64,000 bases of DNA from positions 3,978,102-4,042,101 of the forward strand of contig SSBO01000012.1 in assembly GCA_005281725.1 (NCBI GenBank), written 5' to 3'. Below the pieces are notes generated by a model, which had not been told where the DNA came from, did no database searches, and saw nothing but the letters and a program-made list of their open reading frames with translations. Source of the stretch: Wuchereria bancrofti. Taxonomy: Eukaryota > Nematoda > Chromadorea > Rhabditida > Onchocercidae. Below are positions 26,201 through 41,200 of this stretch, in pieces (position 1 is the first letter of the stretch; every line of letters begins with the position of its first letter). Both the position numbers and the translations under genes were made by a program.

Positions 26201-29200
26201 TATTCGCTTTGCTAATGGAACTTATATCATTAATAGAAATTCGGTCTCGGATGAAAGTTTTTGCTTAATAAATTAACCTGTTCTAAAATTTAAACAATCT
26301 ATCAACGGAAACTGGGTAAGCATTAACAGCATGGTTTTCCGAAAACAGTGTGGCAATCTAAAGTAGGTTTATGTGATACATTCCAATTCAGGAACAACAA
26401 TTTATCAAGGCGAAAGATCTGGCTGAAAGGGATCTTATTGGTGAACATATTGATGGTTGCTATGCGAAGATGCGCTATGTTCAGGAACAGTTCGCGGAAT
26501 TGAGAAATACAATTGCCGGTATCGACACTGAAAAGGTTAGTATCTTTTTCGCGTTTTATCTCAGCAAGATACTTTAACATGATTTTCATAGGGTAACAGC
26601 TGTGAAGATAGCAGGGTTATGTAATCATTAAATTATTGATGGTATGCCATATTTTTACATCCATAAGCCAAGTGTTTTCCTTTCAAGTTTCTTTACTCGA
26701 TAAAAATATTCCTGCCCACATGTTTTTCGTTTTTTATTCAACCTGAATAACTTATAAATGAACTGAACAGAATTTTTCCTTAAAAATAACTAGCTAGTAA
26801 ATGTTGTAGATTTTGTTACAGTTCTGATCCCTGACAGGATATAGTCCCAAGACTTTGTTCCGCAAAACGTGACAAAACGAATTCTGTAGTTTTTTTATTA
26901 GCTAAATTTTATCTGTATGTGGGTTCACTGATGTTTAAAAAGAAATTTTTTCTTTAGTTCTTTCTTCATCCATTTGCAACTGATTCATTTACTTAAAATA
27001 TTTGTCTTCAAAACATTTTTTCCATTATCTTACAGATCTAACACAGTAATAGCAAAATTCTTAAATGTTTTATATATGGATAAATCAAGTTTTTCGAGCT
27101 GTCCTAAACTAATCCACATTTTCGGTTTCATTTATTTAAAAGCGTAATCCTAACCTCAGATCAAACTTCGTTATGGTGTTAAAATAGCTTCAAAAAATTC
27201 ACTTTTGCACAAAAAAAAATTGCAGACAAGAGTCGTTTGTGACTCTGTACTCACAGCTAGCACTGAATTATATAACTACACAAATCTGGCATCAATCAAA
27301 CATTTTAGTAGAAAGAATTATGTATGCGGATTTTGGAAATCCAAACTATGTAAAAGTAGAAGTGATAAACAGCTTAATTGTTTTGGTAATAAGGGAAACA
27401 TTTTCAGCACTGATGTACATTAATGATGGTTTCAGAATTTATAAAATATTAGTAATGGGGCCTTCTTGCATTTCACACATCACTTTTGTCTAACAATCTT
27501 TAAACAGGTTAAGGGCAAGTAGACTATCAGATCCTTAACTAATCAACGACGAAATAAAACTAACAGACGAAGCGTGGTGAAAACCATACTGCAATACCAG
27601 TAAAAGAATAAAACAACGGATGCGTGGGAGAATAACTGAACTGTCTGATTGTTAACCCAGCTAAAATTTTTAAGTTTAAGCTTTATCAAAGAGCGAAGAA
27701 AGGGGAAGCAAAGATTTATTTACTGATTCTTATCACTAGAGCGAATTGGTAATGCTCTATGTGGATGACTGGATGTAGCTTCGTTTTTTTGTTTTCAGGT
27801 GGAGAGGGAAGCTACTTAATATTGAAAGTACTTTGATTTATTTCATTGTCATGGAAAACAAGATGTCTTTTCTAATGTGATTATTTAAATTTTAGAACTT
27901 TTTCAGAAAAGAATTTCTGCTTGTTATTGCTCTTCAGTTAGATTGAAATGGCTGCCCTCACTGTTTGCGATGAGCGGTTTACCTTTATTTTGGATTATCG
28001 TAAATCTGTTAACTTTATCCTTAAACATTAGGTACAAGTGGTGAAGTTCGTTCGACCATCGTGGTAACATCACCTTCTTGTAGTACTGAATTCAGAGGTT
28101 GTTGTAAACCGCTAGTACCATTTTCTTCTTGATTCAGATTGTTCTCACACATTGATTTCCTGGATATCCTTACAATAGTTGAGCGTCGAGCTGCTAAATT
28201 CGGTATGATTACTTCTGGGAGTGATCTGAAATGCGTAAGTATTACAAGATTCGGGACTTAAATGCAAATTCTACTTCATTTTTATTTCCCTTTTCATGCA
28301 GTCAAAACGGTGAAGTTTTGGTTTCATGATAGCGAACTTATTTTAATTTTTTCTTTATGCCTGGAATTTTCGACTGAGTCATGAATATTTAGTTACTGGG
28401 ACTGTTACATTACTCAGTGTTGTAGTTTTTGGTGGTATAGCATACATCCCTACCAACAGTTTATAAGCTTGTTGTTAAGCCGTTGTATTTAATTCACCTC
28501 ATGTGTAGGAAGTCTGTGGTTGGGAATGCATGATCCTTGCAGTATATTGAGAATCCGAGAATATTCCCTTGCTTCAGAAATAACTATCTCAAACTCCTTT
28601 TTTGTGCTGTATTTTTTCTAAGGTTTTTTATGGTTAAATAAGAAAAAAAAAAAGTTAACTTCGAAGCACGATGGGACATATTTTAGTATGTATCAAACTT
28701 ATAAAAAAAGTGAACCGTTTGGCCTTTCGCATTGTCTGCACTGCAAGTACAGCAAATAAAAAGGCACACAGTGCAGCACCGGCAGCAAATGGCAATCTTC
28801 TCCACTGAACATCTTGACTGAACACTATTAGCCATATGCATATGCTGAAGCTGAGTAGTGATCCAATCATGCAGAGGAAAAGCTTAAAAAGTTGTAGTTT
28901 GCATGATCGGAATGGTAAATACTATTTATTATGGGAAAGTAGAGAACTTAATTTGGTATACGAATCGCATTCTTCCTTTAGACTGAAATTTCAATTCTGT
29001 TTGAAGATTAATTCTATTTTTTGGTTTCACTAGAACTTTAATTCAATTTCGGGATTGAGTTATGTTTTTAATTTAAATTCCAAATTTTTAATAAGCTAAT
29101 AAAAAAAGAGTTGGGACACAATTGGCAAATACTCTCTGCATTGTATGCTTCACCAATTAAATAAAGGATCGATTAATTAAAATTTTGGCTAACTGATAAT

Positions 29201-32200
29201 GAAAGCGGAAAAAAATAACCTGTCCACCCAGTGAAGTTCTGCTTGCTCGTTTGCGCGTGCTGATTGTATTTTGAAGCGGTATTTTTATGGCTCCGCTGCA
29301 ATGACTGCCACGTCCTTCTCCGTAATAGCTTTGCTAGAATAAACAGAAGTGAAATAACTGAAACGCTAAATGTTTGTTGGATTTGGTAGTGTAAGAAGAA
29401 ACTTTTCTTAGGGATCTGTTCTAAAATTAATTACCAGTCTGTGGATCTTAAATATTGATTTCTGGATTTTTTTTTTTTGAATAGCATGTTAGTTGTGAAG
29501 ATATTAGTTGTTGGTTGGAAAAAATTTTCTTTGAACCACTAAAACACTTCTGAAGCCTTCTATTTAATATTGTTAGCATAAAAAAAATCTCATTTTTGGA
29601 TTACTAGTTTTAGTATCTAGAGAAAATTAAGGCGATGAAGGATAAAATATCAGCTGAAACTTTTAGTTTCATTTTTTCGGGAAGACAGTGCATAGGTTTG
29701 TTTTTAATATCATTTATGAATTTTTTGATTTCGAAACAAAGAAAAAAGTGATTACTTACTTTCACTGCAGTACTTGATCTTCGGTGTTCTTGGGACATAG
29801 AAGGCTGTTTAGTGCTGTTGCTCGCAATGGTCTCGCTTCAAATACATCTGCAATTGCTGTTTTTTTCATAGTGTTCCTTAATAACGTTTTAGAGAAAAAA
29901 AAATGATATGTAATAGGATAGGCCCAGCAACCTACATGAGGTATTTGTGCATAAAACTTTGTTAGTTAATACAACAGCACAAAAGATAATTTGAAAATGC
30001 TTGGTTGAGAAGTGGAGAAAAACAACAAAAAAACAAAACTTTCTAATAAATTATCGATAATTCACAACTATTTGAAAGGGAATGTGGTGGGACCGTTCTT
30101 TAATTGGAGTTACGGTCAAAAAATAATTGAAAAAAATTGGTTGCACATACGTTTAAAATGAAAAACTTGATGAAGAAGGAAAAAAAAAGTATAGCTTTCC
30201 CAGAAGCTGAAAATCGAGAATGTGTCATTTTACAAAAAAATTAGATGCAAACAGAAGATTCACATTTTTTCGAATTTGAATGGTTTGAAATTTTTTGTTA
30301 ATGAATATATGAATGACAATGATCTTGCAGGACTTTTTTATACAGAAAATGTGTGATGGGTCTAGATGTGTTAGGAAACGAATAGTATTCAACTGTCTTC
30401 AATACATTTGTAATAAAAAAGCTAACTAGTTTATAAAAATCATCTGTTTATTGCTCAGTTTCAAGTAAAATGGGGAGTCTTTTTTTATCGTTAAATAAAG
30501 CTATTTTATCATAAATGCAAATGAAATGGTCGAAGAAAATCTATCCATGCTCATACCGCAAACACTAAAAAACTTGTGGTTATTGTAAACCTGGAAAATT
30601 TTTAGTATTGCTTGTGTGTAAGCTCATTGAGGGTGCACAAGATTATTGAGGTCATTTCCGACTATGCTTTTTTTTTTTCACAGTTATAGAAATTAATTAT
30701 GAGACGAAGAGCTCTGTAAGCATTTGGATGAAATTTATGACGGAGGGCTTAACTGACACTTTAGATATATAATTTAAGCAGGCCTTCAAATGCGACGAAG
30801 ATAGTGAACAAGCATTTAAAAAGTGGTGAGAAAGAGGGTCTTCTTGAAGAAAGAAGAATATAAAGCAGGATGCGTTGTTTTTATAACTCTTGAGCAATTT
30901 ATTTTGAAATGGATGAAAATCCCAAGTAATCAAGAGAAGTTTACTTTAAACAATTCTAATTTAGATGAGGTTTTAGAAAAGAAATAGTGTTTTGATAAAA
31001 ATAACGCTTTGTTAGAGCCAGCAGCCAAAAGAAATAACCGTGACAAGACCAGACTAATACTTTTCAGTGTTTTCTTCTCGTTTTCTCCATCTCTTTCTCA
31101 TTCCAATCCTCTGGAAGAGCCAGAGGATATGTAATTGAGCTTGTAAGAGAAGTTTTAATTGTTTGAAATTTATGTTACTTCATTTCATCAACAACACCGA
31201 TAGCAAAGGAATTATTTGTTCCATACCTCGACCACTTTACTGTATTTACACTTCCGCTCATTCTTTCATCAGGCTAAAACCAAAACACACCCTCTTGCTG
31301 TTTATAATACTATTGCTGTTTGTTTCCAACATCCAGATTGTATTACTTAGTTTCAGTGGCATTTATTTTTCACAATTTATTTTTGTCGATTGTTAGTAAT
31401 TAACAACTGATTCAATTAGAGTCAACTTATCCTTTATTTTGAATAGATTAGGACTCAGTTTTAACTTGATAGTTCTTTTTTATTTAAAATTTAAAAGCAC
31501 GACAATGTCGATCATGCCCAAATAACATTCTGTGTCGCAGAACTTAACCGCGACGCATTTTGGTGAACCGTTTAATAACAATTAGAGCGATTACTGAACA
31601 AAAAATATTTAATATTATTTTGAGCCTTTTTTTCCCTCTTTTTACGAAAAACAGTACATACACTGTATCTTTATGCTACTTCAGAAAATTTGGTAAGCAG
31701 GAAGATAATTTTTGCAATTATAGCTAATCTGCTTGACTTTCATTAAAAATTATAATTTAGGATTGAGTAATGAGCTAGATGGCAGAAGGTTTCGTACTTC
31801 ATCTTTAACCTGCCATTATAAATACTGTAGCTCATAGCAGATTAAATTAGTTTTGAAATATTTAATTCACTTCTAGACATGGTAGTTCCAGATTTTTCTT
31901 TAAAAGTAAGATTTGCGTAATTTTTTCTTGCTGGGAAGGTAAGCAAAGCCAAAATGCATCGAGAAAATATAGTGAAGTGGAGAATTTTTGTGAAATTCTT
32001 TGTTCTGAGAGGGGATGAAAATGAGTCTGTGGAGCATATATCAATTCTTTCAATGTTTACTTACAGTCATCATTAGATTGTGCAGCTTCTCCGACTGAAT
32101 ATTTCCTTTTTATTCAAGCATAGACTTACCAATTGTAAAAACTGCAAATTAAGTGGAATTTAGAAAGTAGTTAGGAATAAAATGACTTACCTGTTAACAA

Positions 32201-35200
32201 TGTGAGAAATGCTACAACAAACGCATGAAATGTACTTTTATTTTAAGGAATTTTTTCTCACTAAAACAAAAATCTTTTCAGTCGGATGTTACTTAGTGCA
32301 ATTCAGAAACTTGTACATAAGGACTGCATATTACAGTAAAATAACTTTTTTTTAGTAGAGAAACCTAAACTTTTGTATATAGAGAAACCCAAAGCTTAAA
32401 AAGATTATTTAAGTGTCGAAAAATTTCTGACGGAAAACAAAACCAAATTGCAGTTAAGAATGATGTAAGTACTCTTTTTCCTCATTTTTATAGATTGTCA
32501 TGTTTTGCTTTCAAAAATGATCTTGTTTTATTAAGATCAAAATTCATGAGTTGAACAATAGGTAATCTATTTCACGGAGGTCAGATTTCTCATAATTTGA
32601 TTGATTTCTCATTAAAATTTCCGAAATATTTCCTATTAAACAGATTTACCTTAGTATTTGCAACATTTGCACATTTGTCATTTCTGGACTCATATGTTTA
32701 ATCTAACATAATTCCTCTGTCAATCCGTAACCATATGATGGTTATATGTACTGGGCTGCGATTTAATAATTCTTATATGCAGAACCATATTTTGTCCGAA
32801 AATTTGTTGATCTTCTGGTTTCAGAGGATTTAGAACCCTTAAAACACTGTAGACATAAAAATCAAGTCATCCTAGATTAGATATGAAGTGGCAAAACTGT
32901 TCACTATAGTTGGTTTGATATTTTGTCATAAATGAAGTTTTTTTTTTTTCATAATTTGTGCGTGACTCTTTATTTTGACTGCTGAAAGTTTGCGTGAAAA
33001 ATGCATCAACTTAATCCGAAGATGAGAGAATTAGAGAACAGTCCACATCAAAAATCAAAATTTTTTTTGAAAAAAAGAAAAACCAACAGATCGAAATTTG
33101 GGGAAGAAGAGGAAGAAAGTCGTGCAGTATTGCTAGGTAATTGTTTCTGAGTAATGAAAGGAAGTTGTATCATCAATTCATAAATAGGAAAGACTGCGAA
33201 TGATTCAGTTCAGTAAATTAAAGAGAAAAAAGGAAGGGTGGAATTTGTCAGTCAAAAGCCAAAGTAATTCAGTTTTAAACGAAATAATGCTAAGACACAT
33301 TAAAATAAGTTAAAATGGATCATCACAACTCGAAAATCCGTTTAAATTCGGCTTCGGAAAGCCCCATTAAATGATGCCAAAATTCTAGATACTTGCAACA
33401 AAAATTCCGTTTATCTTGCTAGTGAAAGTAAAAATAATTTGGCTGTTTTTCTGAGTACATCGCTATAACAGCCGGGGATACTGTTCTTTGAGCATATTCA
33501 TTTACATCTACTATGTTCGTATACTGATCGAAGTTTTATTATGGGAAAATATGGTTGAGAACTACATTTAGCATAAATAGAATAGTATTGCCAGGTCGAT
33601 AAACCTTAAAAAATCCTATTAGTTTCCTATTTCAGCTGGTAAGAGAGATACTTGAAACTAATATGTAGAAGAGGTTATAAGAGGACTGAAGGGGAGTGCT
33701 ACAATCTGAGACAAAGATTTGGTCCCTCAGGGGTAAAAACTTGTGTTAGTCAAGCACTTTTTAGCTGGTAAAATAAGGAAAATGAAGAGGAAAAGAAGGC
33801 AGTTTAAAAAATACAGTGTTTTAACTGAATAGGTCAGTAAGTTGTTAAAGAAATAAGAAATATTGGAGTAAGAATTAAATTGGAATAGTAGGGAATACTG
33901 CATCCAGCACTCTGATTGGTTTGTTGTTAACAAAAATTCTGTTTAGAATAGTTTATTGCATTGTTTATAATAGATTGTTTATATTTATAATTTATAGTAT
34001 GTCCTTTAGTTATAGAAGCTCATTCCATTATTCTTGTACCTTCTTCATTTGTCGCCTCCAGTTCACTGAGTCAGCTTCTTAAGTAAGCCTGTCAATTCAA
34101 TGAGCTTGGAATTTAATTTTTACTCGAACCGAAAAAAAAATATCTTCTATAGTGATGAATAAAGAAATATCCTGAAAAGACTTCCGTTAACTGTTGTAAA
34201 TTCGTCAACAAATTAGATGAAAGCTGATCGAAGAAAAAAAAACTCAAAATAAGGAATATAAACAGTATGAACTCACTGGAGTAATAATTAACATTACCCA
34301 TAGAATTCGTTATGTGCAGGGAGTTTTAACAGCACCGTGTTATTATGTTGTTATTTACAACTATTTATTTCACTGCTTATTAGTAAATGAATGTAAAAGA
34401 ATGGATAGGAATCTGTTACTTCTAAATATTCCTGAATTTAAATAGAGTATTTAAACCAACGCTGTCAAAGAAAATTCTGGTCATTAGAGAAAGCGAAATT
34501 CTCTGTTACCAATCGCATCACCTAAACAGTGTTTTTTATAATACCGAATAACCCAGAATTCCATTCATTACCTGTCTTGTCTCTTCGGTATGTTTTATTA
34601 AGGCAACTTATATCCATATCAGCCGGCTTTGTTTTATGCCACTACTTTCGGGAGTTTGTTTCCCTTATTTCACATATCGTTCTGTCTCGATATAATATGT
34701 GGTTCGAAAATGTTGGAGTATTGGGTCATCGATCAGCAAGCAGTCCGAGTAAGCTGACATGGACGTTAAAGGTCATCCCTACACTCCGTGCGCTCCCTTC
34801 TTCTTATTCGCCGTTATTGATTACTGCAGTTCTCGAGGTTCCCATCTTTCTTTCATGCAATGAAATGAATGGAAGTACTTTTGTTTGTGAAAAATGATAG
34901 TTATCAGTGAATCAAGTTACATCAGTGATAATAATTTATGGTGAAAATATGTACATTCTGTTACACCTATTGAGTCTATCATTTCTACATTTTTGCACTT
35001 TTCTTTCCTGCTTCCCTGTCAACATGGCATGCTTATATAATTATATATTCCGAAGCTTCGATAGGTTCTTCTGTGATATGAATTAACTGAAATAGACATT
35101 GCCATTGCTGAACCTTGTAAACAGAAAATTTTGTAACAGTAATTGTGGAATTAGTAGCAAAAGGTTGAGGGATGCGTTGTACCAAATAATTGCAACTGAA

Positions 35201-38200
35201 AAAGAATTTAAGTAAAGTTGGCGAATAAAGTGACATTCAAAACTTGAAGATTTGTAAATGTTTTGTGTTCTCATAAATGGAATAATGAGTTCATAAAAGT
35301 TTTCCCTGGAAATTTACGAGCGAATGTCATAGAAGGAATGTTCGAGAAATACTTTCTAGACCACAGAAACTCCAGATGTCAAACATACACATTTCTAAAG
35401 TGCAGGTAAAAGTTGTTTTTATTTTTAACTAATGTTTTATAATGTCTTTTTAACTGATCACTTCGTTCATCATAGTGGCGGTACGTATTTTGGTTTTGAG
35501 ACTTTAAATATTGTTTATTACCTATTTAATTAATTACCTATTTAAATTACTTTCCTGTTTTTTTTGTCTGATCTAGAATACTTCAACTCGATGCCACATT
35601 TAGTTTTGTAGTAGATTACAGTTATTAAGGATGAAAATTGTGTTTCATGGCTTAGAATGGAAAAAACTAAATTTTGTCAATATTCAAGTATTTCGATCAA
35701 TATTTTTTCTCTTAATTTCCTTGCTTTTTAAATGAATAATTTCCATTGAGAAATATGGAGGAAGTACTAATCTTAATTAGATAATATGAGCATAAAATCG
35801 AGCACTGAAAGCTACAAAAAAAAAATGCATGCAATCTAAGCTGCGGAAGTATGAGGGATCACTGACTTTTTTAATTTGGAAAACTTTTTTCTTGTTGAGA
35901 ATATCATGTCCATTTACAGCCAGATATATGTATGAAGTATCTAAACAAGAGTACAAAATGAGGTGGAATTTTTTTACAATGATTTTATTCTATAAATACG
36001 AAAACTTTTAATTTAAAAAGGGTTTTTCTTCTATTTTGAAAGCTTTTGCAACACTGGCGTCAGAAATGATGAAGGAAGCCCAAAACAATTGGAGAGCGCT
36101 TAAGCTATTATCGGTTAGAGAAGGGGATTTATGTCTGACTGCGATTAATTCTAAGCTTTATTGATTATCAGTTCTTTTACGTATTGCAAAAACAACTTAG
36201 AAGAATGGACTGTAAAGATGAAATAATTTGGTCCCTGTGTTTTTTACTTCTTTGTAATTACTACAGAAAGTTGTTATTACTCGCTGCTGCTTTATTGTCA
36301 CAATTATTAGTTTTTTATTTTAAAAAGAATAAAAATAGTAACAAAAATGAAGAGAGTTTAAGGGGAAAATAATGAATATAGTCGCAGATGATTTCATTTT
36401 AGGATGTTAACGGTAAAGCACTGTGAACGAAATGACGAAGTGTAAGTAACAGGAAATATAGAGAAACATAAACTTGCGATCAGTTGCGCATGTACAGTTA
36501 TTTTTAGAATCAATCACTCAAAAAAAAGGGAGTTTGGTTCAGTGCCGTCTGAAACTTTTCCTATACCAATGCGTCAGGTCATGAGTATTTTGAAATCACT
36601 TTTTGAAACTTCGTTTTACCGCCAGCTAACCAAATGCAATGAGGTGGCCATAAGCTTGAAAAAAAACCTTTCAACTTGCTTTCTTATTGCGTTTTTTAAT
36701 TTATACAAATCAAGACGAAAAAAGTGGTCTTTCAACGAAGCTAAATTCTGATGAATTGGAAAGTAACACTAAACTGAAAACGAGAGTGAATATTTAGGCA
36801 TGCTTATACGTGCCTTTTTACTACTGCTTTATCCCTAATCTTTTAAATCATCTCGTATATTTATTTCGTTATTTGCTCATATGTATTCGTTTGTTTACAG
36901 AGTTTTTCGGAACTGCTTTTATTCTAAATTGGAACAGTTTCGACACCGGAATTTCTTATCTTAGTTGTTTATTTAATGGTCATAATGTCCTTGTGCAAGC
37001 TCTTATTTAAGGTTTTCTTTGTAGGATTCGGGAATGGAAGATGCGGAAGCTTGTCGTGATGCCGAAACGGAAATTAAGAATTGTTCGTCGATTGGTGAGG
37101 CAATAATTATTCTCAACCATTTGTTCGGTTTTTGTTTGGAACAAGGATTTATTGCAGCTAAAGCTATAAGTGATAAAAAGGTTGGTATTTAATTTGTTCG
37201 CATTAGTTGAGGAATCATCCAAAGTTGCGGGTAATTCGGCGTTATCTTGCAAAACTTGTCATATATTTTTCCTAAGAAACACTTGAACTACGTTATGTAT
37301 GGATTTGTGTTTGTCTTGAATATATGTGTGTGGAGAAATCAGTTGGATCGTAACCTTCATGAAGGGCTACTCGAACGGTTGGTTAGGAACATCATACTAA
37401 AGAATAATGATAATCATGAAAACTTAACTGCAGTCATTCTAGCATAACATTTTGGCTTACTTAAAAAAAATCTCATTAAGCTTTAATGTGGTACTAGTAC
37501 TGAAGAAATAAACTGACTACTGCTTAACAACTGAGCTGCAGTTGTCTGATGTTGACCTCAGGAGTATTTGGTGCAAACTTTAAGTCCTGAACCATTGAAA
37601 ATATGATTGTTTCATTCCGCAATAATTGTCTATATTAATATAGAGATACACCAAGTGACTACTTACCCGAGAAATCTCGATTCTTCTGAACGAGAAAGTC
37701 TCGTTTTTCTGCAGTTGGAATCTTCTCAATGAACTGCGCTAGTTTTTCTGTTGAACTGTAATACTAATTTTCTTTTTGTTTTGGTTTTATCAGTAATAAG
37801 GGCACTAGTCTTTTTTGTACTTTCTTTGGCACTGTTTTTTAAAAAGGCAGTTTTATTTTACCAGTCAAAGGAAATATTTTTGTCACAAATGTCAGACTGT
37901 TAAGTATTTGCCTTAGCAGTTCAATATTCATGACAACAATAAGGGTGGTACATTTTAACAATTCAATGAACAACTGTAAAAGCAGACGTTTCTGAGGTTT
38001 TGCTTGTATCTTCATAGTTTCTTCATTATTTCGTACTAACTGCGTATGATTTCACACAATTTCTTAACAGATTTCAAAGTTTCGCAATCAGAGTTTAAAA
38101 GTTCCATTTTAAAAACATGCGTAATCACTCTGAAGATCCTGCTTTCGAAGTCTGGTTGGTACTGAATAATGAATTGTTTATGTAATATGAATGCGGTTAC

Positions 38201-41200
38201 GAATCCTTTCCCATATGTAGAGTCTAACAGTTAAATATTTCTTATTTCTTACTTGAAGAATATTTCTACTGAAATATTCTTATGCATTGTTTCTTTTCCC
38301 TGCAACTTATTTCTTAAGACCACAATATTTATTGATGTTCTCAGGAAGCAGAATCACTTATTCAAGAACTGCAAAACGAATCAATTTTAAGTGACGTAAT
38401 TTTGAATCATGCATTGGAGGATGCTAAAAGAGTGAGTTGCACATTGCTTCTTTATGCCACAAACACTTTGAACATATGCCACATCAGTTTTAATGCCAAT
38501 ATCATTTGTTGAAGTTCTACTACGACTTCCACTTTAAGCGCATTTTGAATATCTGTTTTAAAAAAAAAGTGCAGAAAATGCCTGCAATTCATAGTTGCTA
38601 AAACCTGAGCCGAAACTGAAGTTACTCCATTAAGAATACTGAACAGCAAAATCGTAGCAGGGATGCTTCTCCATATCGGGAATGTGAAGAAGATAGGTCA
38701 CAGGCGAATGGAAATCAGATAGCACAGGATTCACGCGATGAATTACGTGAAGGTAATTTGCATCATGCTCTTATCTAATTATTGAAGGATATGTAAAACA
38801 TTTTGGTTAAAGTAAGCGATTACTGCAGTATCACCACCTGCATCAGCGCACAAGATTCGTCGTCGTACAGCTACACCAAGTGAATTACTGTATCCGTTGA
38901 AGGAATCATTGCAAGGTCAGGTTACTAAAAAAACGCATTTGGAGCAACTCAACGAAGAAACTCCATCTGTAGGCCAACAGCTAGTCGAGAAAGCGCAATC
39001 AGTGGAACATTGTTTTGAAGGTGGACGAGCTTTAGAACTGAATAGTGTAAGTAATGTTGGTATGGAAGCGAAAAATGAAGTAACGAAATTGATAGATTTG
39101 GAATTGGATGATCGAGGTTCCACTGAGTCATCGCCATCTAGTCGTGGTAGTCGAAGGTCTGCATTTCAGATTTTTAAAAACATGTTCAAGAGAGTAGTTT
39201 ATAACTCGGATTTACATTCGCCATAATATACGTAGTATACCGTATAATCTGGGTAGGATCCATTTTTTTTGTGATTTCAAAATATTGTTTCTTTTTTCAG
39301 AAGATCCGGCCGTGTACTACCATATGTTCCTCGGACATTAACAGGGACTCGTGATAAAGTAACAGGTTCACGTTTACTAGTACGCACACACACCTTGGAT
39401 GGACATACTAGAACAGTACTTTCGGTAGACACTAATGGTGATGTGGTAATCAGCGGCTCAAAAGGTTTGTAATTGTAAGAGGTCTACGTGAAATTTCTTA
39501 CTGAAAATTAGATTACTTTATTAAAATGTCAACGTAGTAGAAAGTTTTCAAAAATATTTGGGATTCTATTGAGCTATAGTACATTTTAAGACAGAACAGC
39601 TAAAGTATGGGATTTGGAAAAAGGTGTCGAGAAATGTACGTTTGGACACCATCCCAATAATGTTTCATGTGTACGTTTCATTCCCTCCAGCCAATTAGCC
39701 TTGACTTTATCCATGGCATTCGTTCGTATTTGGGATTTTAGAAATGAGGAGTGTGTACGTACTCTGCATTCGTCAGGTCTCGCTGCTGCAGGTATGCAAA
39801 AATTCAATCTAAGTTTTAATATATATTTATTTCTAACACACTTCAAATAACTTTTCACTGGTTGTTAGACTTCATTAACAATTTTAGATTATTTTGTTTA
39901 TTTTGCGCGAAAGTTACATCTGCAGTTTTCATATTGTTTAGGTGATACTATGGCTGCGAATACATCTCGACAAACTGTATTACCCATTTCCGAAACGATG
40001 ATCAATGCATTGGAACTGGACAACACGGGGAAGTAAGTCATAATTTTTTTATCGTTTTACAGTGAAATGTTTTTCTTTCAAACAGTGGATGCGGACAACG
40101 GCGCAGTGTAAATAAAATTTTGAGAATTATGGAGAAAAAAATACAGACGAGAAATATTAATATTGGTTTGTAAATTTTATTACAGTATTTTCTTTTCAGA
40201 CTTATGTTTACAACCTTCAACAGCGATGTCCGTATTTGGAATTTGGAAAAATTTGCACCATTCGGTCGCTTATCGGCAGCGACTCATGGCTCGAGGCAGC
40301 ATACTTTAACAACTCAAATAATCTGTAGTCATTATTGAGTTTTAAACATTTTCGAAGTATTATTTTGGTTTAACACTACTATAAAATTCTTTCCAAAAAT
40401 CCAAAATCATAGTGAGAAATGATTTTCTTTCATAGGTTTGTTGACAACACTGATTTGTTCCATATAACCGGAATTTAGATCAGAGGTGTCATGCCTTGGA
40501 TTTTTGGGTGGTGTAAAACCGAAAATCTTCACTGGTTCTCGTGATCACTATGTCAAGATGTATGAAATCAATGCTGATGGATTAGGTCTTTTTGAAGCTT
40601 CTCATGAATTTTCGGCAGCTCACTATGACTGCGTTACATCCATTGTTGCTCATGGTGATTCCGTATTTTCTGCTTCTAGAGATACGGTTGGTTTAATTTT
40701 GTGATCAGAGTAATTGGATTCCTTTCCTATTATTCTCGGTGTACTAATACCTGTTTTTTTTAATGTGATAGGTTTATGTCTTCTGTCAACGTAATTTATA
40801 TCAGCTTGACTTGTGATTTTTGAGAAAACTATGTTTTCTTTTTTTTGCAGGACATCATGCGTTTCTCATTGCAAGATATGAAGAGGGACCATATCGAATT
40901 ACAGGCACACAATAAATGGATTCAATCCATGTGTATTCTCGATGCTTCCAGGCCTTTATTAGTTACAGCTTGTAAGGAGGGTCGAGTAAAAGTGTGGGAC
41001 ATTACAAGTACACGTAAATTACGTCTCGTTGATCAGGTTATTTTACATTTTTTGCTTTATATCTTTTCATACCTTCACTTTTCTGAAAGCTTCATTTCAT
41101 TTATATTGCGATTATGTAATTTCTAGTAGTAGGAACTTGGTTAACGCTTTTAGATTTCCCATGCTCATGAAGAAGCGATCAACGATTTGGCAACTCATTC

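Noticed and set aside
34529..34897. 122-codon plus-strand ORF inside the klp-12 intron
   Set aside because: With about 7% stop codons per triplet, roughly one ORF this long is expected by chance in the window. No family features, no acceptor near its start.
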